Positions 27,402-37,688 are shown, counted from the first letter of the stretch. The stretch is 64,000 nt of DNA from Salmonella enterica subsp. enterica serovar Typhimurium str. LT2 (GCF_000006945.2 NC_003197.2:2108001-2172000); one strand, 5' to 3'. Made by a program: numbers and translations. Notes: generated from the letters alone by a model not told the origin.

Positions 27402-27869
27402 TCACTTCCGCTGTACCGGAATATACATTTCAATATCCCAGTATCCATCTTCCATGCCGTTATTCAGATAGGTTTCAAAACAGGGCGCAGAGGCTATCTG
27501 ATAAGCGCTATCCTGCTCGAGGACATCAAAAAACCGTTCCCACGGCTTCGCAAAGTCACGGTCTTCCACTCGCGCGACAGCAGTGGCATATTCGCCGCCT
27601 TCAATGGCGGTCACGATTACGCCTTCGCTATTGTCCGGCAGGATGAAATTCTCTGCCACGGACACCACGGTATCGCAGCGGAGTTTTTCTGCAGGTACGA
27701 CATCTGGATTGTCGTAATAGACGGCAATCCATTCAACTGGCACGATCCGCTGTCGATCCACCCACGTCATCAGTTGTTCAAAACCCTGCTTCACGGTGTG
27801 TTCCCATGGACCGACCATGTGGAAACCGGCTATCTTGCGTTTTTGTTCCTGCCTGATTTCGTAATCCAT
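27402..27869 (-). CDS. sbmC: SbmC (GyrI), DNA gyrase inhibitor
   Basis: 155 residues, GyrI-like SHS2 domain. It binds and partly inhibits DNA gyrase and protects cells from gyrase poisons such as microcin B17. It starts MDYEIRQEQKRKIAGFHMVG, with the conserved ligand-site segment PVEWIAVYYDNPDVVPAEKLR. It is under a LexA-box promoter just upstream (separate entry), in keeping with SOS induction of the E. coli gene. Confidence 0.95.
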   Translation of the reverse strand: MDYEIRQEQKRKIAGFHMVGPWEHTVKQGFEQLMTWVDRQRIVPVEWIAVYYDNPDVVPAEKLRCDTVVSVAENFILPDNSEGVIVTAIEGGEYATAVARVEDRDFAKPWERFFDVLEQDSAYQIASAPCFETYLNNGMEDGYWDIEMYIPVQRK

Positions 27870-27892
27870 GCTGCCTCCGTCACTTCACAATG

Positions 27893-27935
27893 CTGTATGA
27901 ATGTACAGTATAATTACAGCCTTTTACGGTCACAA
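27893..27935 (-). promoter_or_regulatory. sbmC promoter with LexA (SOS) box
   Basis: On the minus strand, -35 TTGTGA (27930-27935) and -10 TATACT (27907-27912) are 17 bp apart. The LexA box CTGT-N8-ACAG (27893-27908) overlaps the -10 element, and the sbmC ATG begins 24 nt downstream of the box. The box matches the consensus at all eight specified bases. This predicts SOS induction. Confidence 0.88.
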
Positions 27936-28021
27936 GGACAGCGTGATCATTTTGTGAGCAACCTCGCAATCCCGCCCTTTTGACACCTCAGATGACGGTG
28001 AACGGTGTGTGTGACAACGGC

Positions 28022-29194
28022 TTACGCTTTATGCTGAAAATAGTCGCTCAGACGAGAGAACATACCGCCTTTACCCACCGATTCCAGAGTGACCAGCGGC
28101 CACTGAGCGATCAGTTTATCCCGATCGTAGAGCTCTATTTCACCTACCTGTTGATGAGCGGCGATTGGCGCCTCCAGCTCTTTTCTATCCAGCACATATT
28201 TTGCTTTGATATGCGGAATTTCCGCTTTAGGCAGCGCCATCCAGAAGTCCTGTTCCGTACCCAGCGCAATCTTTTCTTTGTCTCCATACCAGATTCGCTC
28301 GCTGCCCACTTTTTTACCGCTGTGCAAAATCTGCACCGTCGCAAAGTTTTGCTGGCCCCACTGCAACAGTTTTCGCGCCTGTTCCTCACGACCTTTCGAA
28401 CTTTTCGCCCCCATCACAACGGCGATAAGTCGACGCTGCCCGTCCACCGCCGATGCGATAAGATTAAATCCCGCCCCCGATGTGTGTCCGGTTTTAAGCC
28501 CATCGATATGCATGGTCTTATCCCATAACAAGCCGTTACGGTTCTGCTGCGTGATGCCGTTCCAGGTCAGGCTTTTCTCGCTGTACATGTGATAAAATTC
28601 AGGCTCGCCGTGAATAATCGCCCGGGAGAGTACGGCCAGGTCATACGCGGAGCTATGTTGTCCCGGCGCATCCAGACCGTGGACGGTTTCAAAATGGGTA
28701 TCCTGTAAATTGAGTTTTTTCACATAGCTGTTCATCATCGCCACAAACTGCGGCTGCCCGCCCGCGATATAATCCGCCAGCGCCACACAGGCATCGTTAC
28801 CGGAATCCACGATTAAGCCACGGCTTAAATCACGCACCGACACGCGATCCCCTTCTTTTAAAAACATCAACGAGGAGCCGACAAACACCGGATTATCCTT
28901 CGCCCAGGCGTCGCGCCCAACTGTGACGATATCGTCAGGGCTGATACGATGACTATCGATGGCGCGATCGACGACGTAGCCCGTCATTAGCTTGGTAAGG
29001 CTGGCGGGATTACGTTGCTGGTGTTCATTACCGGCGGTAAGAACCTGTCCCGTAGTGTAATCCATCAACACCCAGGCGCCTGCATCAATGGCTGGCGGTT
29101 GGGGAGCAAAACTTACGGCATCGGCCGCAAGCGCAGGAGAAAGGTGCATCGCGAATAAAGAAGCGGCAATAAACAAACGGCGTTTCAACAGCAT
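28022..29194 (-). CDS. dacD: DacD, D-alanyl-D-alanine carboxypeptidase (PBP6b)
   Basis: 390 residues, periplasmic low-molecular-mass penicillin-binding protein that trims pentapeptides in peptidoglycan. It has a signal peptide at residues 1-24 (cleavage after ALAA). Active-site motifs: SxxK as S65-L-T-K68, SGN in DSGNDACVALADY, and KTG in DGLKTGHTSGAGF. It ends with an amphipathic membrane-anchor helix (GGMFSRLSDYFQHKA). Confidence 0.96.
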   Translation of the reverse strand: MLLKRRLFIAASLFAMHLSPALAADAVSFAPQPPAIDAGAWVLMDYTTGQVLTAGNEHQQRNPASLTKLMTGYVVDRAIDSHRISPDDIVTVGRDAWAKDNPVFVGSSLMFLKEGDRVSVRDLSRGLIVDSGNDACVALADYIAGGQPQFVAMMNSYVKKLNLQDTHFETVHGLDAPGQHSSAYDLAVLSRAIIHGEPEFYHMYSEKSLTWNGITQQNRNGLLWDKTMHIDGLKTGHTSGAGFNLIASAVDGQRRLIAVVMGAKSSKGREEQARKLLQWGQQNFATVQILHSGKKVGSERIWYGDKEKIALGTEQDFWMALPKAEIPHIKAKYVLDRKELEAPIAAHQQVGEIELYDRDKLIAQWPLVTLESVGKGGMFSRLSDYFQHKA

Positions 29195-29261
29195 GTCCTC
29201 AGGATGGTCTCTATTTGCCGTTCTTTTTACGGAAGTTCAGTTAAACAAACATGGATAAATT

Positions 29262-29295
29262 GCAAGAAAATGTGACACAAGGCACATTTTCTTGC
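29262..29295 (-). terminator. Long hairpin after phsC (probable phs operon terminator)
   Basis: A 13-bp perfect inverted repeat, GCAAGAAAATGTG / CACATTTTCTTGC with an 8-nt loop, 22 nt past the phsC stop and upstream of dacD. On the minus strand it is followed by AATTTATCC, a modest U-rich tail. It may be a terminator or a 3' stabiliser. Confidence 0.6.
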
Positions 29296-29317
29296 TGACA
29301 TTATTTTATGGATACGC

Positions 29318-30082
29318 TCAGACGGCGGACTTATCCCCGCGCGGCGCGGTACGATGACGATGATAGCCGTCAACCATGCTACGGAAAATTTGTCCCGGCG
29401 TGTCGCCAAGAGTACACAGATAGAGATGCGCGCAAATAAACAGTAAGCCGATGATAGCAAGCGCCATATGCAGCACCAGCATCACAGGGCCCAGACCCGC
29501 AACCTGCGGATAGAGACACAGCAAACCGGTGATGATTAACAGCGGTACCAGCGCGTACATAATCGCCAGATATGCCAGTTGTTGCAGTGGATTGAACTTA
29601 TTCTGCTCTGTTGCCACGAACGGATGCGCTTCCCCTTTCATAATGCCAAAAAGGTAAAAACGCGTCTGGCGTATGCAGCGCGTTACCAGTCCGGAAAAAT
29701 TTACCCGATAGTGACGCCCGTTACCTGTGGTGAGGTTGATCAGCACAAACCCGACCCAGAAAGCCAGTAAGGCAAAACCACACCAGGTATGCACTTGTAC
29801 CATTAGCGCTACAGGGCCGAGAGAAAAATGACCAAATAAACCGCTTAACAGTAATAAAACAAACAGTAACGCATTTCCCCAATGCCAGCGGCGAATCGCC
29901 AGCGAGTAGAGATAGTCACGATGTTCTTCACCGCCCGCCGTTTTTGGCGCCAGCATCCGGCGCAATAACGCATGGATAACCAGCCCAACAAGCATGAGCA
30001 GCACCACGACGCCTGCGTAAATTAACCACAGCGGCCAATAATCTGGCGCATAATGTAGTTCCGCTCCCCAGATAGTATTCAT
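29318..30082 (-). CDS. phsC: PhsC, thiosulfate reductase cytochrome b membrane subunit
   Basis: 254 residues. It anchors the PhsAB complex in the inner membrane and passes electrons from menaquinol. Several hydrophobic helices are visible ([36 protein letters not shown], others), with His residues in or near them ([29 protein letters not shown]) as likely heme ligands. It starts 4 nt inside the end of phsB. Confidence 0.95.
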
Positions 30083-30657
30083 GCTTTACCCTCCTGATGG
30101 ACTTCTTTACGACGGTACAGACTGACCGCGCCGCTACGCGCCTCCTGCTGGCGATAGACCTCTTTCTGACCGACCCAGCGCTGGATCTCGCTCTCATCCA
30201 GTCTGCCGAATTTCAGCGCGTCCGTTGGGCAAACGGATACGCACGCCGGAGACTGGCCAGCCGCCAACCGCGTGTCGGCGCAGAAGTTACACTTGTCGGC
30301 GACACCGGTTTGCGGATTCAAATAGCGCACATGGAAAGGACACGCGGCAACACAATAATCGCAGCCAATACAGCGCGATTTATCCACCTGCACGATCCCG
30401 TTTTCATCACGATATGACGCTCCGGTAGGACAAACGCTGACACATGGCGCATTTTCACAGTGCTGACAGGAGACGCGGACAAATTGAAAATGGGTTAGTG
30501 CGTTGGATGCCTGTTCAGGGGCGCGAATTTGTACCTGTACGCGGCTAAATCCCTCCGGTACGTCATTAAGCACTTTGCAGGCAACGGTACACGCCTGGCA
30601 GCCGATACAACGTTTTTCATCATGCAGCATGACGTACTGATTCGTTAAATGATTCAT
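30079..30657 (-). CDS. phsB: PhsB, thiosulfate reductase iron-sulfur subunit
   Basis: 192 residues, four-cluster ferredoxin-like electron-transfer subunit on the periplasmic side. Cys groups: [37 protein letters not shown], and CNFCADTR with PACVSVCP, enough for four [4Fe-4S] clusters. The start at 30657 ([10 protein letters not shown]) is preferred over a frame start 6 codons earlier. It lies between phsA and phsC with short overlaps or gaps. Confidence 0.95.
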
Positions 30658-30671
30658 GGTTCCCTCCTCCC

Positions 30672-32948
30672 TCATGCCCGGCTCAGCGTCACGCCTGCGG
30701 TATGCACTACCGTACCGGATACCGGACTCGTCACGTGCGGCAGTAAATTTCCGCAGTGGATACCGTGTGTCGTCGCCGCCGTTTTGGCCCCAGCTTTAGC
30801 GCCAAATCCCATATAGACAAAAAGCGTGTCCGGGCGGATACCGGGCGTCACCAGCGCCTTACCTTTCTCTTTACCCGTGGCATTTTCCAGCCAGATCTCA
30901 TCGCCGGTCTTAATGCCTTTTTCTTGCGCCGTTTGCGGATGAACCCAGACCGCGTTATCCCACATTAGCTCGCTGAGTAAAGGTACGTACTGCGTCGCGC
31001 CATTGGTATGCACGGCCACCTTGCCCTGAATGAAGTAAAGCTCATTCTCTTTTTTCAGCGCAAAGTCACGAACGCGCGGAACGCCGTAGCCAGGGAGCAA
31101 TTCCTCCAGGGTTGCGGAATAAAGTTCGATTTTGCCGGAGGGCGATTTGAAGCGAAGCTGTTCGCCATAGGTGTTGTCACTGTCCGTCGCGATAGCGCCG
31201 GGGTAACGCGCCGTAAACTGACGAACGGATTCTGGTTCGCGTAATAGCAGCGGAACGCCCCATTCGAGATACCCTTTCTGTCGCAGTTCCTTCGCTAAGG
31301 CATGGTCGCCGTTCAACTGATAGAGTTGGCGCGTCTGCATATCCTGCCACGGATAGTACTGCCCTAATCCCAACTGCTCGCCAAGTTCTTTCCAGATTTG
31401 CCAACTCGGACGCGCCTCGCCAATCGGCTCTACGACCTGTTGGCGCAGAGCGTAAGCCGGGTGCAGTCCCGACATATCGGATACCTCTTCGTCCCGTTCG
31501 AGATAGGTGCATTCCGGCAGCAGATAGTCGGCATATGCCGCGCTCTCGCTCAAATAGACATCGCAGCTGACCACCAGATCCAGTTGCTCAACGGTTTTTA
31601 CCAGGTCCGAACGACAGGTGACGGTCTGGAAAGGATTATGCCGCGACATAATCCACGCCTTTATCGGGTAAGGCTTCTGGGTTAACGCCGAGTCAATAAT
31701 GCTTTGCACCACGCCGCCGCCAGCGGCGATATATTTAAACTGCGGTGCGACCAAATCGATGCGTTGCGCCGTCGGTTTCGGCATATTTTTAATGTTGAGT
31801 TTCGCCAGCGTTGGCGCGACCTTTTCTCCGGCCAGTTTATTGTAAACAGACGCGTTTTTTTTCTGATATAGCCCGCCTTCGCGCTCAATATTACCGAGCA
31901 GCACATTAAGCGTAAAAATCATACGCCGCATATCGATCTCTTCCTGCGAGAACGTCGCGCGATGACCAGGACTGACAATAGCGTGAGGCGCGCAGGCAGC
32001 CAGTTCGCGTGTCACCCGGACAATAACGTCGGCTGGGACATCGGCCTGCGCGGCGGCCCATTCCGGCGTCGTCTCTTTTACCGCCTGTGCTAACTGTTCA
32101 AATCCGCTGGTATAACGCTCAACAAAAGACGCATCGTAGAGCTGTTCATCAATCATGACGTGGCACATCGCCAGCAGAACCGCTAAATCCCCCCCGGGAC
32201 GAATAGCGTGCCACTCATCCGCCTTGCTGGAAAATATCGACAAACGCGGATCGAAGCTCACCATTTTGGCCCCCTTCTCCTGCGCGGTCATTAACTCATG
32301 GGTATCGGCAACTTCAATCCCTTCATACAAATTGTGGCCAAACGAAACCAGATAGCGCGTGTTAGCGATATCCATCGCCAGATCGCCGCCCATCATCACT
32401 TTTGCCGCAATGGCTTTCCCGGCAGGGCATGTTGAGGCGTGCGTAAAGGTATTAGGCGAACCAAAGGCCGTAGCCAGATGGAAAAGATGGCTGGAGAGCG
32501 AGCCCGATTTGGAAGAGAAAGCCACGCTCTCGGGGCCATGCTGCGCTTTGATGGCATTCATTTTCGCCGCGATTTCCTGGTAAGCCTGTTGCCAGCTAAT
32601 CACCTGCCATTCACCGTCGCCGCGTGGCCCGGTGCGTTTCATAGGTTTTACAATCCGTTGCGGGTCATTGACCAGGCTGACGCCGCTCCCGCCCCTGGCG
32701 CATATGCGCGTCCCCTGCTGCGGCGCAGAAGGATTGCCCTGGATAAAAACGGTCTTGTTATTGACTACCTGCGCCTGAATAGGGCAACGAAAGGAACACA
32801 TTTCGCACAAGCTTGGCGTTAGCGTGGTTTTACCGTTAATGCCGGCAATCGGGTTGCGCGCCAGCGCCCCGGGCGGAAAAGCGCCCAGCGCGCAGGCAGA
32901 GCAGCCGATGCCTACCCCCTGCAAAAAAGAACGACGACTAATGCTCAT
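30672..32948 (-). CDS. phsA: PhsA, thiosulfate reductase molybdopterin subunit
   Basis: 758 residues, catalytic subunit of anaerobic thiosulfate respiration (sulfide production). It has a Tat signal peptide with SRRSFLQG at residues 4-11. A [4Fe-4S] site is formed by C48, C51, C55 and C83, then the molybdopterin guanine dinucleotide oxidoreductase domains, with the Mo-ligand Cys probably in [13 protein letters not shown]. It is the first gene of phsABC, reading leftward. Confidence 0.96.
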
Positions 32949-33192
32949 ATAACCTCCTGTTATTAGATATAGCTGAAGATTATATTTAATTTGTATTATG
33001 AAATGTCGGCTTCAATCACAATTTGAAATAGTTGTTAAAATGAGCATGTCAACACGATAAAACCTTTTATTTTATAAATATTTTACATTTCCTGAACACG
33101 CACATGGACTGTCATTGAATAATCAGCAGAATTACCAAACAACCCGCTGTTAATTATAAAAATGATACAATTCCAATAACACGTAATAATAT
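32949..33192. promoter_or_regulatory. phs upstream region
   Basis: AT-rich non-coding segment that must hold the phs promoter. An inverted repeat TTCAA-N7-TTGAA lies at 33011-33027; it is not a good FNR site. No hexamers could be assigned with confidence. Confidence 0.4.
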
Positions 33193-33489
33193 TTAAAAGA
33201 AAACGATTATTTCCTGAAAAGCGATTTCACGCGCTTTACGCAGTTCTTTCTCATACGCGCCGGAACGTCCGCCGACGATATCCCGAATGCCGGCGAAAAA
33301 CGCTGGTTGAGCATCGAAGCGGGTTTACTTTTGCGTGCACACGGGCTTCGTTACCCGACCCGCTCCCTTATGCCTTGATTTTTCCGCAGATACGTCAGCG
33401 TCCCACAATACGGTGACATGATGACAGGATGGACACTTTCTGAAAGAAACCTGCCAGATAACATGGTGAATTGTGATCTCCATCGCCAT
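33193..33489 (-). pseudogene. Degraded gene: zinc-ribbon-like segment plus UPF0145 (YbjQ-type) fragment
   Basis: Read on the minus strand, one frame gives a 54-residue piece (33489-33325) with KCPSCHHVTVLWDAD, a zinc-ribbon-like motif. After a single in-frame stop it continues with FFAGIRDIVGGRSGAYEKEL and RKAREIAF (33300-33211), which matches the core of YbjQ/UPF0145 proteins almost exactly. The frame then ends after six unrelated codons. The UPF0145 domain is cut before its C-terminal half. Reading this as one decayed gene is an inference from frame continuity; the YbjQ-like match is from memory of the family. Confidence 0.6.
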
Positions 33490-33566
33490 ACCGACATATG
33501 AAGCTTACTTTTAAGGCGTTAAAAATCCAGACCGTTTTTCCATAATGATGTTGATAAGGAATTCTA

Positions 33567-35915
33567 ATGAAGATATCATCAGGCGCAATTAATTTTTCTA
33601 CTATTCCTAACCAGGTTAAAAAATTAATTACCTCTATTCGTGAACATACGAAAAACGGGCTCACCTCAAAAATAACCAGTGTTAAAAACACGCATACATC
33701 TTTAAATGAAAAATTTAAAACAGGAAAGGACTCACCGATTGAGTTCGCGTTACCACAAAAAATAAAAGACTTCTTTCAGCCGAAAGATAAAAACACCTTA
33801 AACAAAACATTGATTACTGTTAAAAATATTAAAGATACAAATAATGCAGGCAAGAAAAATATTTCAGCAGAAGATGTCTCAAAAATGAATGCAGCATTCA
33901 TGCGTAAGCATATTGCAAATCAAACATGTGATTATAATTACAGAATGACAGGTGCGGCCCCGCTCCCCGGTGGAGTCTCTGTATCAGCCAATAACAGGCC
34001 CACGGTTTCTGAAGGTAGAACACCACCAGTATCCCCCTCCCTCTCACTTCAGGCTACCTCTTCCCCGTCATCACCTGCCGACTGGGCTAAGAAACTCACG
34101 GATGCAGTTTTACGACAGAAAGCCGGAGAAACCCTTACGGCCGCAGATCGCGATTTTTCAAACGCAGATTTCCGTAATATTACATTCAGCAAAATATTGC
34201 CCCCCAGCTTCATGGAGCGAGACGGCGATATTATTAAGGGGTTCAACTTTTCAAATTCAAAATTTACTTATTCTGATATATCTCATTTACATTTTGACGA
34301 ATGCCGATTCACTTATTCGACACTGAGTGATGTAGTCTGCAGTAATACGAAATTTAGTAATTCAGACATGAATGAAGTGTTTTTACAGTATTCAATTACT
34401 ACACAACAACAGCCCTCGTTTATTGATACAACATTAAAAAATACGCTTATACGTCACAAAGCCAACCTCTCTGGCGTTATTTTAAATGAACCGGATAATT
34501 CATCACCTCCGTCAGTGTCAGGGGGCGGAAATTTTATTCGTCTAGGTGATATCTGGCTGCAAATGCCACTCCTTTGGACTGAGAACGCTGTGGATGGATT
34601 TTTAAATCATGAGCACAATAATGGTAAAAGTATTCTGATGACCATTGACAGCCTGCCCGATAAATACAGTCAGGAAAAAGTCCAGGCAATGGAAGACCTG
34701 GTTAAGTCATTGCGGGGTGGCCGCTTAACAGAGGCATGTATCCGGCCAGTTGAAAGTTCGCTGGTAAGCGTACTGGCCCACCCCCCCTATACGCAAAGTG
34801 CGCTTATCAGCGAGTGGCTCGGGCCTGTTCAGGAACGTTTTTTTGCCCACCAGTGCCAGACCTATAATGACGTTCCCCTGCCGGCTCCTGACACATATTA
34901 TCAGCAGCGCATACTGCCTGTGTTGCTGGATTCGTTTGACAGGAACAGCGCCGCCATGACCACTCACAGCGGACTCTTTAATCAGGTGATTTTACACTGT
35001 ATGACAGGCGTGGACTGCACTGATGGCACCCGCCAGAAAGCTGCAGCGCTTTATGAACAGTATCTTGCTCACCCGGCGGTGTCTCCCCACATCCATAATG
35101 GGCTCTTCGGCAATTATGATGGCAGCCCGGACTGGACAACCCGCGCTGCAGATAATTTCCTGCTGCTTTCCTCCCAAGATTCAGACACGGCGATGATGCT
35201 CTCCACTGACACGCTGTTAACAATGCTAAACCCTACTCCTGACACTGCATGGGACAACTTTTACCTGCTGCGAGCCGGAGAGAACGTTTCCACCGCGCAA
35301 ATCTCTCCGGTAGAGTTATTCCGTCATGACTTTCCGGTGTTTCTCGCCGCATTTAATCAGCAGGCCACGCAGCGACGCTTTGGGGAGCTGATTGATATCA
35401 TCCTCAGCACTGAAGAGCACGGGGAGCTGAACCAGCAGTTTCTTGCCGCCACGAACCAGAAACATTCCACCGTGAAGTTGATTGATGATGCCTCAGTGTC
35501 GCGTCTGGCCACCATTTTTGACCCCTTGCTTCCTGAAGGCAAACTCAGCCCGGCACACTACCAGCACATCCTCAGTGCTTATCACCTGACGGACGCCACC
35601 CCACAGAAGCAGGCGGAAACCCTGTTCTGTCTCAGTACCGCATTCGCACGCTATTCCTCCAGCGCCATTTTCGGCACTGAGCATGACTCTCCGCCGGCCC
35701 TGAGAGGCTATGCGGAGGCGCTGATGCAGAAAGCCTGGGAGCTGTCTCCGGCGATATTCCCATCCAGCGAACAGTTTACCGAGTGGTCCGACCGTTTTCA
35801 CGGCCTCCATGGCGCCTTTACCTGTACCAGCGTTGTGGCGGATAGTATGCAACGTCATGCCAGAAAATATTTCCCGAGTGTTCTGTCATCCATCCTGCCA
35901 CTGGCCTGGGCGTAG
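33567..35915 (+). CDS. sopA: SopA, type III secreted effector, HECT-like E3 ubiquitin ligase
   Basis: 782 residues. It is secreted by the SPI-1 system into host cells and ubiquitinates host targets (TRIM56/TRIM65 are the published ones), promoting inflammation. The N-terminal 150 residues are low-complexity, basic and carry the secretion/chaperone region. Residues about 190-310 form a pentapeptide-like beta-helix (repeats such as FSNADFRNITF and FNFSNSKFTYSDI). The C-terminal HECT-like lobes end with catalytic Cys753 in AFTCTSVVADS. The ATG has AAGGA upstream. The 5' third is clearly more AT-rich than the rest, and the gene stands alone, so horizontal origin is likely. Confidence 0.97.
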   Translation: MKISSGAINFSTIPNQVKKLITSIREHTKNGLTSKITSVKNTHTSLNEKFKTGKDSPIEFALPQKIKDFFQPKDKNTLNKTLITVKNIKDTNNAGKKNISAEDVSKMNAAFMRKHIANQTCDYNYRMTGAAPLPGGVSVSANNRPTVSEGRTPPVSPSLSLQATSSPSSPADWAKKLTDAVLRQKAGETLTAADRDFSNADFRNITFSKILPPSFMERDGDIIKGFNFSNSKFTYSDISHLHFDECRFTYSTLSDVVCSNTKFSNSDMNEVFLQYSITTQQQPSFIDTTLKNTLIRHKANLSGVILNEPDNSSPPSVSGGGNFIRLGDIWLQMPLLWTENAVDGFLNHEHNNGKSILMTIDSLPDKYSQEKVQAMEDLVKSLRGGRLTEACIRPVESSLVSVLAHPPYTQSALISEWLGPVQERFFAHQCQTYNDVPLPAPDTYYQQRILPVLLDSFDRNSAAMTTHSGLFNQVILHCMTGVDCTDGTRQKAAALYEQYLAHPAVSPHIHNGLFGNYDGSPDWTTRAADNFLLLSSQDSDTAMMLSTDTLLTMLNPTPDTAWDNFYLLRAGENVSTAQISPVELFRHDFPVFLAAFNQQATQRRFGELIDIILSTEEHGELNQQFLAATNQKHSTVKLIDDASVSRLATIFDPLLPEGKLSPAHYQHILSAYHLTDATPQKQAETLFCLSTAFARYSSSAIFGTEHDSPPALRGYAEALMQKAWELSPAIFPSSEQFTEWSDRFHGLHGAFTCTSVVADSMQRHARKYFPSVLSSILPLAWA

Positions 35916-36257
35916 TCCAGCCTCAACCCGCATGGAATTAAGGGACACAGCGTTGTGTCCCTCTGTACATAGACCCGTTTTAGTCCATGCATTTTTTGAG
36001 ATCCCGGCCAGATTGCCCCTGGCCTAAATTCCATACAGTACTAAATCAGAATCAGTAATTTCAGATGGACCGGAATATGGTTTACCATAGAGGGAGCGTA
36101 GTTTAGTGTCGCTGATGATCATTTTAGTATTTTGTACTCACCATCGCATGTACGAACATTAGCAACAATATCAATTGGTGTACAAATACAATCAATCAAC
36201 GACAAAATAAAAGAATAAAATATTTCATATACATATAACATCAGGCGTGTACATCAA
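35916..36257. other. sopA-sbcB intergenic region with a post-sopA hairpin
   Basis: The 342-bp gap holds a perfect 9-bp hairpin AGGGACACA / TGTGTCCCT (35941-35962) shortly after the sopA stop, without a clear T-run. It is probably a 3' structure of the sopA mRNA. The rest is AT-rich and must include the sbcB promoter; no coding remnant was recognised. Confidence 0.5.
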
Positions 36258-37688
36258 GTGACAGTTAAAAACGACAGCATACAGAGCACATTCCTCTTCC
36301 ACGATTACGAAACCTTCGGTACGCATCCAGCCCTCGACAGACCTGCGCAATTCGCCGCGCTCCGTACGGATAACGACTTCAACGTTATTGGCGAGCCGGA
36401 GGTGTTTTATTGCAAACCCGCCGATGATTATCTACCGCAGCCCGGCGCGGTGCTGATTACCGGCATCACGCCGCAGGAAGCGCGTGAGAAAGGAGAAAAC
36501 GAAGCCGCTTTCGCCAGACGCATTCATGCGCTGTTCACCGTTCCTAAAACCTGCGTTGTGGGCTACAACAATGTGCGCTTTGATGATGAAGTCACGCGCA
36601 ATATTTTTTATCGCAACTTTTACGATCCCTACGCCTGGAGCTGGCAGCATGATAATTCACGTTGGGATCTATTGGATGTCATGCGCGCCTGTTATGCGCT
36701 GCGCCCGGAGGGAATTAACTGGCCGGAAAACGACGACGGCCTGCCCAGCTTTCGTCTGGAACATTTAACCCGGGCGAACGGGATCGAACACAGCAACGCG
36801 CATGATGCGATGGCGGATGTCTACGCCACTATTGCGATGGCGCAACTGGTGAAAACACGCCAGCCGCGGCTGTTTGATTATCTTTATAGCCACCGCAGTA
36901 AACATAAACTGGCGGCGCTGATTGACGTTCCGCAAATGAAGCCGCTGGTGCATGTCTCCGGCATGTTTGGCGCGTGGCGCGGTAATACAAGCTGGGTCGC
37001 GCCGCTGGCGTGGCATCCTGAAAACCGTAACGCGGTGATCATGGTCGATTTAGCAGGCGATATTTCTCCTCTTCTTGAGCTGGACAGCGATACCCTTCGC
37101 GAGCGGCTTTATACGGCCAAAGCCGATCTTGGCGATCACGCCGCAGTGCCGGTAAAGCTGGTGCATATCAATAAATGTCCGGTACTGGCGCAGGCGAATA
37201 CCTTGCGCCCGGAGGATGCCGACCGGCTGGGAATTAACCGCCAGCACTGCCTGGATAACCTGAAAGTGCTGCGTGAAAACCCGCAGGTCCGCGACAAAGT
37301 GGTGGCGATTTTCGCCGAAGCCGAACCTTTTGCCGCCTCGGATAACGTTGATGCCCAGCTCTATGATGGTTTTTTCAGCGATGCCGATCGCGCAGCCATG
37401 AAAATCGTACTCGAAACCGAGCCGCGTAACCTGCCCGCGCTGGATATTACCTTTGTCGATAAGCGCATTGAGAAGCTGCTGTTTAATTACCGCGCACGCA
37501 ATTTTCCCGGTACGCTGGATGACGCAGAGCAGCAGCGCTGGCTGGAGCATCGCCGTCAGGTGCTGACGCCGGAGTTTTTACAACAGTATGCCAATGAATT
37601 GCAGATGCTTTCTCAGCAGTATGCGGAAGATAAAACGAAGCTGGGGTTGCTGAAATCACTGTGGCAGTACGCAACCGAGATTGTGTAA
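36258..37688 (+). CDS. sbcB: SbcB, exodeoxyribonuclease I
   Basis: 476 residues. It is a 3'-to-5' single-strand DNA exonuclease in recombination and mismatch repair, acting with SSB. DEDDh motifs: HDYETFG (Asp16, Glu18), DDEVTRNIFYRNFYDPYAWS, and HSNAHDAMADVYAT with the catalytic His and Asp. The start is GTG at 36258; no ATG lies between it and the conserved QSTFLFHDYE segment, and no strong ribosome-binding site is seen. Confidence 0.96.
   Translation: MTVKNDSIQSTFLFHDYETFGTHPALDRPAQFAALRTDNDFNVIGEPEVFYCKPADDYLPQPGAVLITGITPQEAREKGENEAAFARRIHALFTVPKTCVVGYNNVRFDDEVTRNIFYRNFYDPYAWSWQHDNSRWDLLDVMRACYALRPEGINWPENDDGLPSFRLEHLTRANGIEHSNAHDAMADVYATIAMAQLVKTRQPRLFDYLYSHRSKHKLAALIDVPQMKPLVHVSGMFGAWRGNTSWVAPLAWHPENRNAVIMVDLAGDISPLLELDSDTLRERLYTAKADLGDHAAVPVKLVHINKCPVLAQANTLRPEDADRLGINRQHCLDNLKVLRENPQVRDKVVAIFAEAEPFAASDNVDAQLYDGFFSDADRAAMKIVLETEPRNLPALDITFVDKRIEKLLFNYRARNFPGTLDDAEQQRWLEHRRQVLTPEFLQQYANELQMLSQQYAEDKTKLGLLKSLWQYATEIV

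Noticed and set aside
33011..33027. Possible FNR site upstream of phsA
   Set aside because: The TTCAA-N7-TTGAA repeat does not fit TTGAT-N4-ATCAA in sequence or spacing.
33395..33691. 98-codon minus-strand frame over the sopA start
   Set aside because: It overlaps the sopA 5' end in antisense and shows no motif. The decayed gene nearby uses another frame.
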